DNA from: Dactylonectria macrodidyma
Taxonomy: Eukaryota; Ascomycota; Sordariomycetes; Hypocreales; Nectriaceae
Length of the DNA stretch: 64,000 nt
Assembly (NCBI GenBank): GCA_020744425.1
Contig: JAGMUV010000007.1
Span: forward strand, 744,001-808,000
Direction of reading: 5' to 3'
Both the position numbers and the translations under genes were made by a program. Below are positions 1 to 13,462 of the stretch, piece by piece. The notes under the pieces were generated by a model. The model had not been told where the DNA came from and made no database searches. It saw only the letters and a program-made list of their open reading frames with translations. Numbering within the stretch: position 1 is the stretch's first letter; every line of letters starts with the position of its first letter.

Positions 1-2640
1 GGCGCACTGGAGCAGACATGATCAAAGTGATGGCCTTCCAGATTGGACGAGCGGGATCGTGCAGCTTATTAGACTAAGCGGTGAGGCACTTGAGGCTCCG
101 TCGGGTCAGGCGGGATGACGATGGGCGTCCCCGTGATGGTTGGTCTGCTGAGACTCGGCGCTACGTAGGTCCTGTTGTGACATTGTGACGTTGAAAACAT
201 TGTCTGGCTCGCGGGCGGTTGTGTGGGACTTCAATTCAGCCAGCCGCGGACGCCTCACAAGCGTCGTAAGTACCGGTACTTGCAACTGCCAACAGCTCGT
301 CTGTAAGACAACGGGGAATCCACAACGGCGGAAACAGGCCAGAAGCGGGCATCTTGGGTCCAAAGAGGGATGGTTCGGCCAAGCCATGGGCCAGCCATAC
401 TGGCCAACGAGACGCTGGTCATATCCCAAGAGGGCAACTAGGCTGAAGCGTCGACGGTGCAAGCCTGGTCCTGGTTGGGTTCTCCGAGTCCCGTTGGCGC
501 TGGACTAGCAGGTTGATAGATCATAGCCCGCGTCGTTGGGTCACTGACGGGACAGCATCTTGGTCGTTCCTTGGTTTGGCGCTTCCGGATGAATCCTAAG
601 CGGTCTGAGTCAGCCCGCCATTTTTCGTGAATTGAAGCCAATATTGAGTGTGGAGGAGCTGAATGTGATGGCTTTTTTCCCAAGACGGGTGGAGGGGGGT
701 GAATGGGGGCGAATAGGCACACACACATGCACAGAACCACGTGTGGATACGACAGCGTTGAGGCTCCGGGGGGGCAATGCACGATCCCATCTCCGATCAT
801 ATGTGGCCATATCTTGTCAGGCGGATCATAGGATGAGGTAGCAGAGATCGTCCCCGGACGCACCACAAGCCGCGCCGGCAGGCGGTTTTCCCAACTCGGC
901 CTGGGGCATGAGGGCTGAGGCTGGCTGTGATTTTCCTCCGTCCGCGCTGGCGTTGGTACACTTTGTATTTGGCGTCGGCGTTTTGGTGCCAAGCGCTTGT
1001 TGCGGCCGGCGTTGGGAGAGGGAAGGACACTGTTGGACACTTATTGGCGGTTGGAAAATCTTTGATGGCTGCAACTTGCAGGTTTTGGCCCTTGGATGAC
1101 TCGAGGAGGGGGGATTTTGCGGGTTTCTGACCAGGGATGGATGGCATTTTGGGCTTGCTGGGGTTGTGGGACGGGAGAATTTCTCTTTAGACGCAGATGA
1201 TCAGAAGGGGGCGCGAGTAATGGATGCCGAATTTGACGAATCTAGGACGCCAGTTGGATGGGGGCCGTGTTGACCGCGACTGTGGCGATTCAGGGCGTCG
1301 CAACTGCTTGGGCAACACAAGGCACCGAGAACGATGCGTCACCAAATCCAAGCGTCACCAAGACCAAGCGTCACCGAAGTGGAAGCTGATGAGGCGGGCG
1401 GGCGACGCCTCTGACTGATCCCCGAAACGCGGAGTCATGCTGCTGAAGCCATCCTCGTCTTCGTAAGAAAAGACCAGCAAGCGGAGCTGGGCCTAAGCCA
1501 AAGAGACCAGCTCCGTCCCTTCCGCCTGGGCTGAATGGCTCGCCATGTTCGTCGGGCACCTTTTTTCTTGCCCCCTCTGATCGTCCTACAACGGCTCGAT
1601 TTAGAATCCGCCAGGGAACAGAAGTTGCCCGGGATAGTTCGAAAAGAGGCTTGGACGTGGGCTTGCTGACAACCCCCATCAGCATCAAATCACACGGGGT
1701 TGGGGCGGCCCACGACTTGTCATCAATCTCGGGCGAATTGCAGGGATTCGCAAGAGCCGGCAGGACACGCAAGAGACGGGGAACGGGCGGCGGAGGACTG
1801 TTATGGTTTGGGACTTTTTCACGACGGGGATACGAAGCACGAAGCACGAATGGCGAGTTTCGACTGGGACAGTTATTCTTGGTCGTCTCGGAGGCTGGAT
1901 CTGGGAAGAGGAGGTCGGTAGAGATAAACATGGGGTGCTGACGACAAGGTGAGAGTCGCATGTGACAAGGGGGGTGGCGACCAGGGTAGTGAGGGGCTGG
2001 CTCGTAAGGCTGAAGAGGATGTTGCATCGCTCTGTTTGCAATGATCCCGGCAAAGAGGGGCGTGTAGGACTTTTTCTAGAGCCCGGGTATTACGAGCAAA
2101 GCGGAATAGACCGCGAAGTCGGCAAGTTCTGGGGGGGGAGCAAGGATGCCTTGCAATAGGTATGTGACGATGAGGGGTCGAGAGAAGGGAGGAGAGCGGT
2201 TATGGCGATTCGGACGTAGGCATTGGACGGAGATGACGACCAACCTGCGTACTCGTGTTTTGTCACCAACACGATCAAAGGGTCGAAGCAAGCCATGCAT
2301 ATTCCAGTGGCACTGAGACCAACAGATGCAACCAGCTGCGTGTTGCAGAACGAGATGGGTTGCTTCATGCCAGGGACAAAGTCAGCACGGGTTTCGGGAC
2401 ACCCTGGCGCCCGCGACTTACAGGCCCTGGTTTGTTGGCGCCACCCAACCCTACAGTAGGTACATTATGTGCGTAGTACGTACCAACTTGCAGCTGTGAG
2501 CCCTTTGTTGAGGCTCGCAACAAGTCGACGGAGACGGCACGAGATGGGTGCATTTATGCATGAGTAGCGCCCTGCGTCTTCCATGCTGCTGCAACCCTGT
2601 GAGTCGCAGGCTTGGACTTGGTCCTGGCCTGGTGAGGGGT
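1..2640. other. Intergenic, no supported gene
   Basis: Reading frames of 60-220 codons occur on both strands, but none shows a recognisable domain, a coherent splice pattern or clearly protein-like composition. The longest (minus, 1371-2027) is rich in P, R and S, as expected of a chance frame in GC-rich DNA. A 92-codon ATG frame on minus (2090-2368) is mildly membrane-like but unsupported. A short imperfect duplication with the core AAGCGTCACCAAGACC lies near 1350-1375. Confidence 0.6.
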
Positions 2641-2860
2641 GGAAGAAAAACACCACACACCATAAAAGCACTAACTTCCCTCCATCTTCATAAGCAACAC
2701 TAACATTAGGATGTAGATTATAAATAATTTAAGCTAATTTAGCAGAATATTTATCTCCTTATTTGAGGTAGTCGATTTATTCTATAGTTTGGTTATTACT
2801 TATTCCCTAGAGGAACGCATTGTAGTAGAGGAGGCCAATTAGTGTGTGGTATTTTCTTCC
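2641..2860. mobile_element. MITE-like inverted-repeat element, copy 1
   Basis: AT-rich 220 bp block in GC-rich surroundings, bounded by imperfect terminal inverted repeats. The left end at 2641-2660 reads GGAAGAAAAACACCACACAC. The right end at 2842-2860 is the reverse complement of GGAAGAAAATACCACACAC. The interior (TAACATTAGG, ATTATAAATAATTTA, TTATTCCCTAGAG) is shared with copies at 30621-30819 and 61753-61914. It carries no coding capacity, so it would be non-autonomous. GGCCTGG occurs on both flanks a few bases outside the repeats, but I cannot establish a target-site duplication. Inverted ends, small size and several copies fit a MITE. The transposase family is unknown. Confidence 0.7.
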
Positions 2861-5800
2861 CCCAAAAGGCCTGGGAAGCAGCACCATCATCATCTTGGGT
2901 GTCGTTGGTGCCCACCCCTGCTTGACCTTCTATTCATTCCTTCGACCCCCGGGTCTCAAACGGGCGCCTACGCAGCATGTGGTTGGAGGCGATCAGCAAC
3001 CCTAAGGCCCTAGACGGAGCAAGAATGTCACCCTCCAACATCATTATAACGGCCGGAAATATAGGCTTACCGATTGCATATTCCACTGTCTGTCGGCCTG
3101 TAAGAGGTGAGAGGGTGAGCGAAATTTCTGGGTATGCACGCGCGCACGCACACGCACAGCACACATCCCACCATGCAGTGACAGAGCTTGCTTTGATTGC
3201 TTGCTTTACTGCCATGCAACTGCAAAGCACATGCAGGAGGGGGCAATGGCGTCACGGCACTGCTGCATCCCATCTGAGCTGAAAAGAGTTTTTACGCAGC
3301 CATGACCCGGATCCTACATGAACGTACATCTGTAGCGCCGCAATGTACCTTGCGTCGTTTCGGACTGCAGAACTGCTTTTTGCCTGCCAAGCAAAACCCG
3401 ACGGCAAGAAGATTGCGTCGCCAAGGCGGATGGAGGGGGGTAGAGGGAGGCGCAGTGGCAACACCACCATCACCAACATCCATCATCGCGGCCCTTCTCG
3501 TCGCGCGGTGGAGAAGGACAGAATGGGGCTCCTCGGACTCGTGTCTTGACGGCGGTCCACACACCTTGTTACTTGTTGCGTGTTTCTAGAAGGGCAGATA
3601 GCACGGGGCAGAAAGGTTGGGCTTCCCTGCAATTTGTCCGACTTACCTCCCCTCCTCCCCCTCCCCCCCGCTCTACTCCCCTCCATCTTACTCTCTATCC
3701 TGTCCGATACTGTCATATGTCACTCTCGCAAGTTCCCAACCCGGGAAGTGGGAAGGGTGGCCTAGAACTCGTGGACGATCCTTCGTTTCTTCGCAGGGTG
3801 CTGTCTCACAGCATGCTTCTTCGGTGGCCGCCCAGCCAACCAAAGAGAAACAAAAAACCAGAAAACGAGGTTCCAGCTGGCCAAGGTTTACCGCGAGCCG
3901 CCGATCTTTGCTGTATGATTCGCTACCGAGACACCGGAGAAGCTCCAACGCGGCCGACGCAAAAAAAAACAAAGCGAGACACGGGACAAGTGGACTTAGA
4001 GGAACCTAATTAGTCGAGAGAACCCTGCGGCAACGACGGCGCGTTGCGTACTGTGCGTGCGCGTTCCAGTGGCTGCTTGGTTGGTTCGACAAAAGAACTT
4101 GCGCTCTTCTCTTTTTACTTTGCTGATGATGGCTATCGCCTTTGCTACCAGGTTGGCTGTCGACTCCCCCGCGTGCATAGGTCTCGCTTATTCTTCCCAC
4201 ACATGAAGAGCCCAAGGAGCGGGTCGGCATGCAGGACGGCTGGAGAGGGCGACACGGACTGCATGATTCAATTGTGGGTTATAGGCCGTTGAACTAACTG
4301 GGGGGAAGACCGATAATTCGAGACCTCGTTCGTGCTCATCGGGTATCTGTTTCTGGAGGGGCCGAGGATTCCCTTGTTCAAGTCGCCGAAAGTGTCTTTC
4401 ATAGGTAAGGTACTTCTGATCTTGTGCGTCTTCTTGATCACAGCGAGTTGGTATTTGACTTCCAGGGTATGTCCTTGTATGTAATTAATACATCTCGGTA
4501 TACTGTTTTCGTATCGTGTTTGCCATCTCCCATATTGCATCCCACATATTGCATCCCACATATTGCATCCCACATATTGCATCCCACATTTTACAGTCCA
4601 AACCCCCATCCCATGCCTCCATTCGGCACTGCGGTATACGTCACACCCACCTCTCGGATGCGGCATGCGTCGACGTTTTCTGCTTTACACCCACAAGGAT
4701 CTTGAATGGATGGATTGCGTCCCATCTTATCCCGCATCCCATGAGCCATACCATAGCACAGCACCCATGAGCCATAGCATGTCAGTTCGGAGCGCCACCC
4801 ACCACTGCCCTTGCCAGCCAGGACCCGATGCGGCATAGAGTGCCCTCTTTTATGCTGGCAGCGCACCAATCACAGGCCGCAGTGAGCCCGGTTCAGCTGA
4901 GCCCTTCCTTGCCATTCTGCTTGGGCTCTTCGCTCTTTGCACCTTCACGGCTCCAAGACGCAACGCGACACGCCACCGAAGACCGCGGTCCCCACAGTTG
5001 GACGCCCCAGGCGCGAGTCACTGCCGCGAGCCTTCCCAGTAACTCTGGAGTCTGATCACTGATCAATCATCAAACCGCCTCACACGACGCCACGGCCAAG
5101 CTCCATCCAAGCTAGCGGCCCTATCGCCCATACCTATTCCTACGAAGTACTCCATCATGTCTTGTCTCTCTTGTCTCTCATTCTGACCCGCTGGCCCAAC
5201 TCGGGCAGTTCCCAGACAGGCGGCAGGCCGGCCTGGGCAGGGCTACATGTGAGGCGTTGTGTCAGGCGCTCTGTTAGGCGCTTCTCTTGCCCTGAGACGC
5301 TCACAATCTCCCGCGGGTGGCTGAGACTCTGCTCCCGTCGAATCCGATGTTGTCTCATTGACATCCCATTGGCATGCCTTTGGCATCCCGCTGGCATCCC
5401 ATTGGCGTATGGGCCTTGGAAATCGGATTGGAATGACATATTATCGCAAATCATCGTCATGTCCAGCTCGTATGTGCTGCATGCCGCATTCAATAGCCAA
5501 GACATAACGAGGGTGCCTCCTTCCCGGGCTAACAATTCCCCCATCCATCAGAGACTCTCCTCCACTGACAGATCGCCATCATCGTGATCTCGGACTGTCC
5601 GGGTGCGCTCATCACGGGCTAACACGCAACTAGCCATGACAAAAGACCGCCCAGACTTGGAGATGCCAGCTCGCTCTCTTAACCGGGACTAAAATCTAGA
5701 AACTCCAAGCCGGACGCTTCCTTCCGGGCGCTCTAGAAGCTCGATTCCTCCATGGTGGCCGATGCCGCCCCGAGCTTCTTGATCTAAGTTCTGGACGACC

Positions 5801-8516
5801 AACTCATGATGCAGAGCTCAGCTGGCCTCCACAAGAAAGTGGAATTAGTGAATGCCAACCCGCGCATCAATCTCGACACTGACTCCCGTGCCCCCGCTTT
5901 CGCGACTCCCAGACCAGGTCTGAAAGTCACAAACGTCCCAAACGTCCCAAGCGTCCTATGCCTGGCTGGCTGAACATGGAGGAGCATGAAGAAAGCTCTC
6001 CCAACTGGTACATAGCGGCTTCCGCCTGTGTTACCAAGTACGTATTTTCGATCCTTAGCGTAGACAGGGGATGGACGGGTCTTCGTCCCACGATGCACAC
6101 TCGCTTTCGTTTCTACGGACCGCTACCTATCGGTATTTGTCGTCGGTACCAAGGTACACCGCCCGGTCTCTCATCTCACCTCGACCCATCTCATCCTCGC
6201 CGGCTCTGTCGCTTCACTGGCCTTGCCAACGTCATCTCAGCCGATCTAACGGGCGGCAAGCGGCTGAACAAAAAGTCATCAAGGCCTGACTAACACCGCA
6301 AACCCGGGAAATATGAACCTCTCTAGCCTAGCCTTGAAGGTGAGCTTGAGGCTTTAGCATCATCACAGAGGCTCAGAGGCTTTTGACTCTGGCCGATGGG
6401 TCCGATGTGCCATCCTGACCACAGTCGGCCTTGCAGCCAATGGACGGCCTGAAACCACCCTGTCGGCGAACAAACTCATGACTGGGGTCTCTCGCCCATG
6501 GCGTCGCTAGAGTAGGGCTCACCTCAGCTGAAAGGCTCGCTGCTAGCTGTTCCTCTGGCGTCACTCCCCTCACTAGAGCAGGCTGGACCCGGGAACCCCT
6601 CTGCAAAAGATGGGTCGCCTGCCAGGGCTGGAAGCAGATTGCAGTGCGATCGTGGGGCGCTAGGTCCGCTTGGCCAGGGACGCTCGCCTTCTACGGCACC
6701 CTTTCGCAGTGCCTCTGACGCTTCCTGTCGACGTCCCGGGCTGAAAACAGGGGTCCCGATCTTGCCCAGTCTTGCCCAGTTGCAGCAACGTCGCACACCA
6801 GCACCATTGACCAGAGCAAACCCAGCCAGATACGCTGAGTACGTGGATCACCGAACACGCCCCCCTCGGATTACCCTGCCCTGGGTCCGTTCGGAGCGAA
6901 GCACTTTTGGAGCCATTCCATCTTCCCACCACCCCAAAAACCCACAAATTCGTTTGATTCTATGGGCTCCCAGGACATCCATAGCGTCCGCCATTGGTTT
7001 GACAGCAGCTTCCGCCGCCATGCAATCGTGCCCTACGCCACGGCGCAAGCCTACAGAGAGTACAGACCAACATGTCCCGGGTCCTTGTCTTCGTCCAGCT
7101 GGCACTGCCTGTGCAACCCACACACACTGGTCCCAAAACTGAATTGCCATTTCCACGGGTTCTGTCCGGTCGCCTACTACGGTAGTTGCGTATCCGGAGC
7201 GCGCAACAAATCCCAACATTGTGGCCTGCGTGTCGCCCTGTTTCGTCCCCCTGCTGACAGTTCGAGGGTTTCTGGCATCATACGGCACTGGGTGATGATC
7301 CTGGCCATGGGCAACTGCGTATGTGACGCGAATCACCACAGTCTGACTGCATGGGCCATGGGATCCTGTCCTTGTTCTCCTATGTAATACGGCCATGGAC
7401 ACGGAGCATGGGCCATTGACCAGCGACGTCCCATGTCCTTCACCACGGCTGGCCAATGTCGAACCCTGGTATTCTGTGCCCCAATCCATTCTCCCTGGGC
7501 TCCACCTGCAGAAAGCCACTCCTAAAAGCCAAACGTCCTCGAGTGCCATGTCCACACCCGGAGCCGAAGCCACAGCTGGCCTCGATTGGCGGGCCCCGAA
7601 AGGAGGCTTGTCTGAGCCCGCCCTTTCTTCTGCTTCGCGAACAGTCCCGACCTGACCGAACTGGCTGGCGAAAAGGTGTGGATGGGGTGTCTTGTTATCC
7701 TCCAATTCGCCCCAGATGTCCATCGAGTGATGGTCTGCGCTTGGCTCGATACATGTCGTGCTCCTGGTCTCAACATCCGACGCTGCTCAACCTACACTGG
7801 ATTTGCTATAACCATATAAGCTCGTGCCCCCAGCTCAGTTCCCATCTGCTATCAGACTGCGCCTTATAGTCCTTGAAGCTTTCGTCACCCATTACGTTTT
7901 CCTGGATCTCAAATTGGCCGTCAAAAAGGCTTCGACCCTCATCGGTAGTTTGAGGAGAGGAATCATCACCAACCAAGATCCTCAGTCAGCGAACTCACTT
8001 TGGCTTCAAGTCCAGTAACCCCCAACTCTGACAGCACCTCTTCTGATGTAAGTCGGACTTCATCGGGTCAAATAAGCCGCCGCCCTTTTACATCAAACAC
8101 CCTTGGGACTCTTTGTCGCAAAGACTCTATTGTCTCCAGAGTCTCACTCATCTAACTCACCTCGCCTCCGGACCAACACAAAAGTCATTGGGTTGTATGC
8201 TTGGAAACACGGTCGCTCACCACTCGACCCTCAGCTTATTTGCCCGTGGGTTTGGTTTCCAACACCAACATCGATAACATCCACCTTCCTTCGGCATCTT
8301 CCAGAATCGTGGGACAAGACCATCTCAGGTCCCCGGACAACCCTGTTCAGCCCAGCCCAGCCTTCTCAACCCTCTTGGCTCCGCCCTACCATACGAGGAT
8401 CTGGTCGCAGAGCGCAGGCATCACCCCAGAAGTACCGTCTGACCGCAGAAAGTAGAGTGACCTAAGGTCGCCCCGCTGACGGCGCCAATTTAAGTTTCCT
8501 TCAACCAGTCACCATC
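2861..8516. other. Intergenic, no supported gene
   Basis: No frame here is convincing. The longest, 291 codons on minus at 6848-7723, has no recognisable motif and no splice support. A weak protein-like frame lies on minus at 2934-3108 next to the element (see rejected items). Besides the 14 bp tandem repeat at 4531-4586 there is a looser array of about 15 bp units with the core GGCATCCC at 5360-5406. The part next to 8517 is pyrimidine/CA-rich and probably holds promoter and leader of the membrane-protein gene. Confidence 0.55.
4531..4586. repeat. 14 bp tandem repeat, four perfect copies
   Basis: The unit CATATTGCATCCCA occurs four times head to tail without a mismatch, followed by a partial unit (CATTTT). 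Related CATCCCA words are scattered over the next 200 bp, suggesting an older, wider array. No gene overlaps it. Confidence 0.95.
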
Positions 8517-9467
8517 ATGCCTGTAACAATTCGAGGCGGCGTGGTGCAACTTACACCCGTCACCACCTCAACAACAGCGACTCGCAACTACTTCAACTCT
8601 CTTCCACCCGCGCTGGCGTCGGTCCAGACAGGCCTAGCCATCTTTGCGCTCTTCATCATCGCTCGTTTTTGCGCAGCTCACCTGTACTTATGGTTGCGAC
8701 AGTTGCGCGGCGCTAACAGCCCGAATCTCACGAGGACCAGCATCCTGCCCCATCACCACTATCAACCGCAGACTTCTTCGCGACCTGTCTGGGCTATGGA
8801 CGACAAGGATCGCATGACCGTCATGCCCACCGAGGAGGGCAATGTCGGCGTCGAGGGCTTCAGAGACGAAAAGGCGCCGGCCAAAAAGCTAGTCATCGAC
8901 CCGAATTGGACCAACACAAACACAGCCTTTGGTGGTGGCGATTCAATGCCCAGGCCACTGATGGCGCGTCCACCTCCTGCACCGCCTCTGACGCCGCCCG
9001 AGCTGAGCACCGCCGTCTTCACTTTTGAGGACCGTCCGCGACCTGGGGACGACAGCTTCATGCGCCAGCCCAACCCCGATTACATGTCATCCACTACAAG
9101 TTCTGTCTTGCCTTCCAGCGCGTCATCTCCCTCCATCCCACGCCGCCGGTCTTACAACAAGACGCTACCCATTGGCATTCCCACCCCTCAAACCTCGTCT
9201 GGCCTCTCGGATATTGCCGATCTTACCTTCTCCCCCAGCTCATACCCACCCACCAGCCCATTGCTGCCCCCGGCCCCACCGACGACGGGGTCCCAGGAGA
9301 TCGACGTCAAGGGAGAAATCATTGGGGTTCTCGACGGCGGAGGCGCCGGCTGGACGAGACATACCCGCGTCTACGGCGGCGGCGTGTGTCTGGCGTGTGA
9401 AGCCTCTGGCGGTGACCACGGCGGAGGCTTCTACGGAGCAACGGTACGGCCCGAGGAGATGCGATGA
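8517..9467 (+). CDS. Small predicted membrane protein, fungal-specific, unknown function
   Basis: Single-exon gene of 316 codons with ATG at 8517. Residues about 33-60 form one hydrophobic segment (core SVQTGLAIFALFIIARFC), followed by a basic stretch, so one membrane span near the N-terminus is likely. The middle (about 140-265) is a disordered P/S/T-rich region with runs such as PPPAPPLTPPE. The C-terminal 40 residues carry a compact Gly-rich motif with GAGWTRHTRVYGGGVCLAC, which I recall as a conserved signature of hypothetical proteins in Sordariomycetes (memory, not a search). Its position at the end of a disordered protein suggests it is the functional part. The stop lies inside a GATGAG microsatellite. 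Function is not known. Sequence seen is clear; conservation is inferred. Confidence 0.8.
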   Translation: MPVTIRGGVVQLTPVTTSTTATRNYFNSLPPALASVQTGLAIFALFIIARFCAAHLYLWLRQLRGANSPNLTRTSILPHHHYQPQTSSRPVWAMDDKDRMTVMPTEEGNVGVEGFRDEKAPAKKLVIDPNWTNTNTAFGGGDSMPRPLMARPPPAPPLTPPELSTAVFTFEDRPRPGDDSFMRQPNPDYMSSTTSSVLPSSASSPSIPRRRSYNKTLPIGIPTPQTSSGLSDIADLTFSPSSYPPTSPLLPPAPPTTGSQEIDVKGEIIGVLDGGGAGWTRHTRVYGGGVCLACEASGGDHGGGFYGATVRPEEMR

Positions 9468-9502
9468 CGATGAGGATGAGGATGACGATGAGGATGAGGA
9501 GC
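9463..9502. repeat. GATGAC/GATGAG microsatellite over a stop codon
   Basis: Six-base units GATGAC and GATGAG alternate across the end of the membrane-protein gene. The stop TGA at 9465-9467 is part of the repeat. Read in another frame the array would encode an acidic D/E tail, so a small indel here would change the C-terminus. Confidence 0.9.
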
Positions 9503-12500
9503 GGTTGGTGATGTGATGATCTGTGCGCCCGCCGCCTTATGGGTTATGGTCTATGGATCGGAGAAAAAGTGATACAGAGCTCGGTAGTCATGGGTTTGCA
9601 TCGGGGTCCGGCAAGTAGGACCGTGTACGACTTTCTGATGTAACGAGAGGGGGACGCATTTACATGGGGAGCACACGGGGGCTTGTCTTCGTTTATGCTT
9701 GGTTTGCGGTCATTGTTTCGTCCTGGTATTTCTTTACGTCCTTTTTCTACTCTATTTCCTTTTTATTTTCTCCTTTTCCTCATTTCATGCCTTCAGGTAC
9801 ATAATACCCCTGGTTGTGGGTAGCTGCGAGGCTACACGGAAGCATGCGGATCGAAGCACGGAGAGTGCAGGTGTTTGTCATGTCATATCTACTGCACATA
9901 TTTGTCGAGGTCTCGACTCATGATGATACGATGATTCTACCCTAATTTTGGTCCCCGCTTGCAGAACTTTCGTCTAGTGCCGAGTAGTTGGTCTGTTGCT
10001 CGTGATATGAGACGTTTGAGATGGAAGCCAAACTTTCTAAGCGCGCGTTATGGCTTAGAGAGGGGTTTGGTTTACCCGTGGTGTTTCGGAGTGATGATCA
10101 GGGCGGGCCCAACTGGGATTCGCTCATCTGGATTCGTCCATTTGGCGGCTGATGGATACATACCCATTTTGCTTCACCTCGGTCAGTAACGCACTTTCGT
10201 TTTCGCCCATCTGTTTCCCGAGGCTGCAGAGACCATTCCCGCTTTTCCTTGGTCATTGTTCAACCTTTCGAGGCTCGCGTCAGCCCTGCTAGGAGCAAGA
10301 CAGCCGCGCCCAGCCCCTCCCTTGCAAGTGCTTATCACCAGGTCATATGGCGGCGTGGTGACGAAGGATGATGTCCGAAACCAAAGAGGAAACAGCCTGG
10401 GTCTCGATATATGCACAAGAGTTGAAAGTGGTATGGCGAAACACAGCCTGCGTTTACAAGGACCTGTTTCTCCAAACCCGTTTCCATTCAGCGCCACCTT
10501 TGGCTTCGGGGCACGTGTGGGAGTTATATGCAATCAAAACCGGGAAATGTCACGCCGACTCTGACACCTCGCCTGACACATGATCCGCACGGCCACAGCC
10601 TTACTATTGGAATGGCATTTTTGAAAGGGTCCCGTTGGGCTCTTTAAATAGAGCAGGCTCGAACACCTTGAGGGAAACATTCGGTGAGTCCCGGAAACAA
10701 GCTGATTGCTGGCCTGGGCGGGCTCAGCAACGCCGCCTAACCGTGAGCACACGCAGGATTTAGAGTTATTACGTGAGACGGCGGGAGAAGAGCGGGGGCA
10801 GAAGACGCACGAGGCGCTCTAGGCGGCCGTTAGGGAGGGGGGAATGGTTGGGCAAGGGAGGGTGTCACGGGTGGTGGTGGTTGGTGTGCGTTGGCAGAAC
10901 GGCTGATGGATGAAGCTGGAAACGTCGTCATGGGGTTTATCAGTGGGGTTGAGGAGAGGATGGAGGGACGGACGGAGAAGAGAATCAAGGGCTGAGATGT
11001 GAGATGGGCTGGAGGAAGACGACGAGAGAGAGAGAGCCTAGGCTAGGCTCAAGTTGGGGACAAGCAGCGCGGAACGAAACGGACATTACAGCACGCAGCT
11101 TCAACGCGTCAAGGTTAGACGTTAGCTCGCTTGTCGGCTCGCATCATACCCTGCTCGCAACTCAAGGACGACATCCTACATCTGAGCTGCATATCCCAGA
11201 GGGTGGTCTGACGTGCCGCGGGACAGCCAGTTGGCAAGCTTAGATATCGAGATGGTGGGTGCCGAAGCACGCGGGCCGTCGTCATGTCGACCGCCTTGCA
11301 AAAGAAGCTGAGAAGAAGAAGAGGGGTCGTTAGAAAGCGGTGTTTTTTTTTTACCAGTAGAGAAGAGGGTGGATATTGAAGAGGAGGGAGGGGGGGAACT
11401 CATTTCAGGATAGACGGGAATCTAGGCCAGCATGGGCCATGGGGACTTTTGTCTACATGCTCATGCGTGAGGTCTGCAGTTTCTCGTGCAGCTCATCTCG
11501 TTGGTCATGGTGGGCGCTTTGCGAGTTTGAGTTGGGCTCGAAGACGGGCACGTCGTATGTGAGGGTGAAGGAGGGTGCTCAAGTGATGGAGGGATAACAC
11601 GATAGAACGTTGAAGTTCTTATACTCGACAGCTTCACATTCACAACACAGTCTCTCGATCCGATCCTGCAGAGACAAGACGCTGTTTTGCTAACGTTAGC
11701 GCAGGGTCAAGAGAGAGGAGGGGGAGAACTCTGTTGTAAGAGCACCTTTATTACTTAGTCCTGCAGGCGCCATGTCCGTCAGGGCCAGTGGCGCATCTCC
11801 CATGTCCGAGAGGCTAGACTCGACTCGTCTTCGCGGCTGATGGAGAGACTGCAGTAGCGAGCCCAATCTCGTGCAGGTCGCGAGATGATTCGCATGTACG
11901 TGGCATGAAGCTGTGCAGATGCTGAAATACGCTTTCCGACGGGGGTCGTTACTTGTCCAAGGACTTACAACTCGTGTGTTATGATCGAACATCGAGAAGA
12001 AACATTCCGGATCTAGTGATGCTGTCCATGACGCTATCGGCTTTGAGACGTGTGGAAGGGTTGACGTGCTGGGGGTGTGAGATACGGTAGCTACATAAAT
12101 ACCCAATCCTGTCTGAATCGCTTGATAACATGAAAGTAAATCGCTCGTTGGATTATATCCTAGGGATAGGGGTATCATTTTTGTCCCCTACAATGACTAT
12201 CCCGAACTCCCTCTCAAGTTGCCGACAAACATTCCACCCCTTACGTTCCATATAGCATAACAAACTAATAGAATCACAGAAACGATCATCTGCTCGTCCA
12301 AGCAACTGGCCTTATTGATTGCAACCGAGCCTGGCGAAGAGAAGCGTCTTAATGTCTCTCCAAGTAGTGTTCAAGTTGCGCTATAGGGTAGGTCTGCGCG
12401 ATCTGAGTTAATTTGCATCAACAATCGATGCGCGAAGAAGAATGTATCATATATGTTCAAGATAACGTATATACAGTAGCGGTCGTAATGGAGGCTGTGT

Positions 12501-13462
12501 TTGTTTTTTATCCGCATGGTGTTCCTAGTGTTTGCTGCTCGGTGTTGAGTGATGATTGCTCAACATGAGAAAGATTCCGATCACTGAAAATTAAACTTAC
12601 AGATGAAGACTTGCGTTTTGTCACGTTTACTTCTACGTCACTAAATAGACAACAAATGACACTGAGAGGTACCACCGGGTGGTACAGGGTGGTAATCAGG
12701 GAACCAACGCGGTGCACTAGAATACAGTCCGAGTTGGAGTGTCTTGTCACAAGCTAGAATCACGGCTTCGTTTACTTCTAGTTGCTCACCACATTGATAT
12801 CCTCTATTGACGGACCTATCACTGAATGAATCGCAAGTTATTCCAAAGGTACTAAAAACGGAAGTTGTCCAGTGACATGCCCGAGTTTCACAGTACAACA
12901 AGGCTCAAAGCCAACGAGTCGCCTCAACTATGGATCAACGACGTCATGTCCCAGATGCGAAGAACCCGACAGACCTCAGCATTAACCAGCCTGGAATTCA
13001 TCGAGAACAGCCGCTAAAAGAAGCCCACAAGACCTCCCGGAACATGGGGATGTTCTAGCCGGGAGGCGTTAAGCATCATAAACTCTATCCATGGCCACGC
13101 CTTGGTGCGGCGCGGCGCCAGGAATGTGCGTTCAACTTGACAATCTCCAGGTTCCGTCTCTAAATCTACCGTGTTATTCAACTGTAACCGTAGCTTTGGG
13201 TGATCAGCTCGTTGAACGTCTGTGGCATATGCGTGTTTCGTTCCTCGGACTGTGGACAGTGGCGGACCGCAATGTTCCCGAGTGCACAAACTGTCAAAAC
13301 TTAACGTTGCTATGCTCAAGTGGAAGGGAAACACCACGCACTAATGACAACCATTGAGCAAGGTTTAATAAGCAAGCAGCGAAAGTCATAGTTCAAAAGC
13401 TACAAGATGAAACCAAGGGAAAAAAAAGGCACACATGCCAATAAATCGGTGGCGCTTTAGAA

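Noticed and set aside
2090..2368. 92-codon minus ATG frame with hydrophobic stretch
   Set aside because: No homology recalled, no leader or splice evidence, and length is expected by chance here.
2934..3108. Protein-like minus frame beside element copy 1 (GKPIFPAVIMMLEGDILAPS)
   Set aside because: The plus strand reads an equally plausible peptide over the same bases and neither has exon or start support.
6848..7723. 291-codon minus frame
   Set aside because: No motif, random-looking composition, and competing frames on the other strand.
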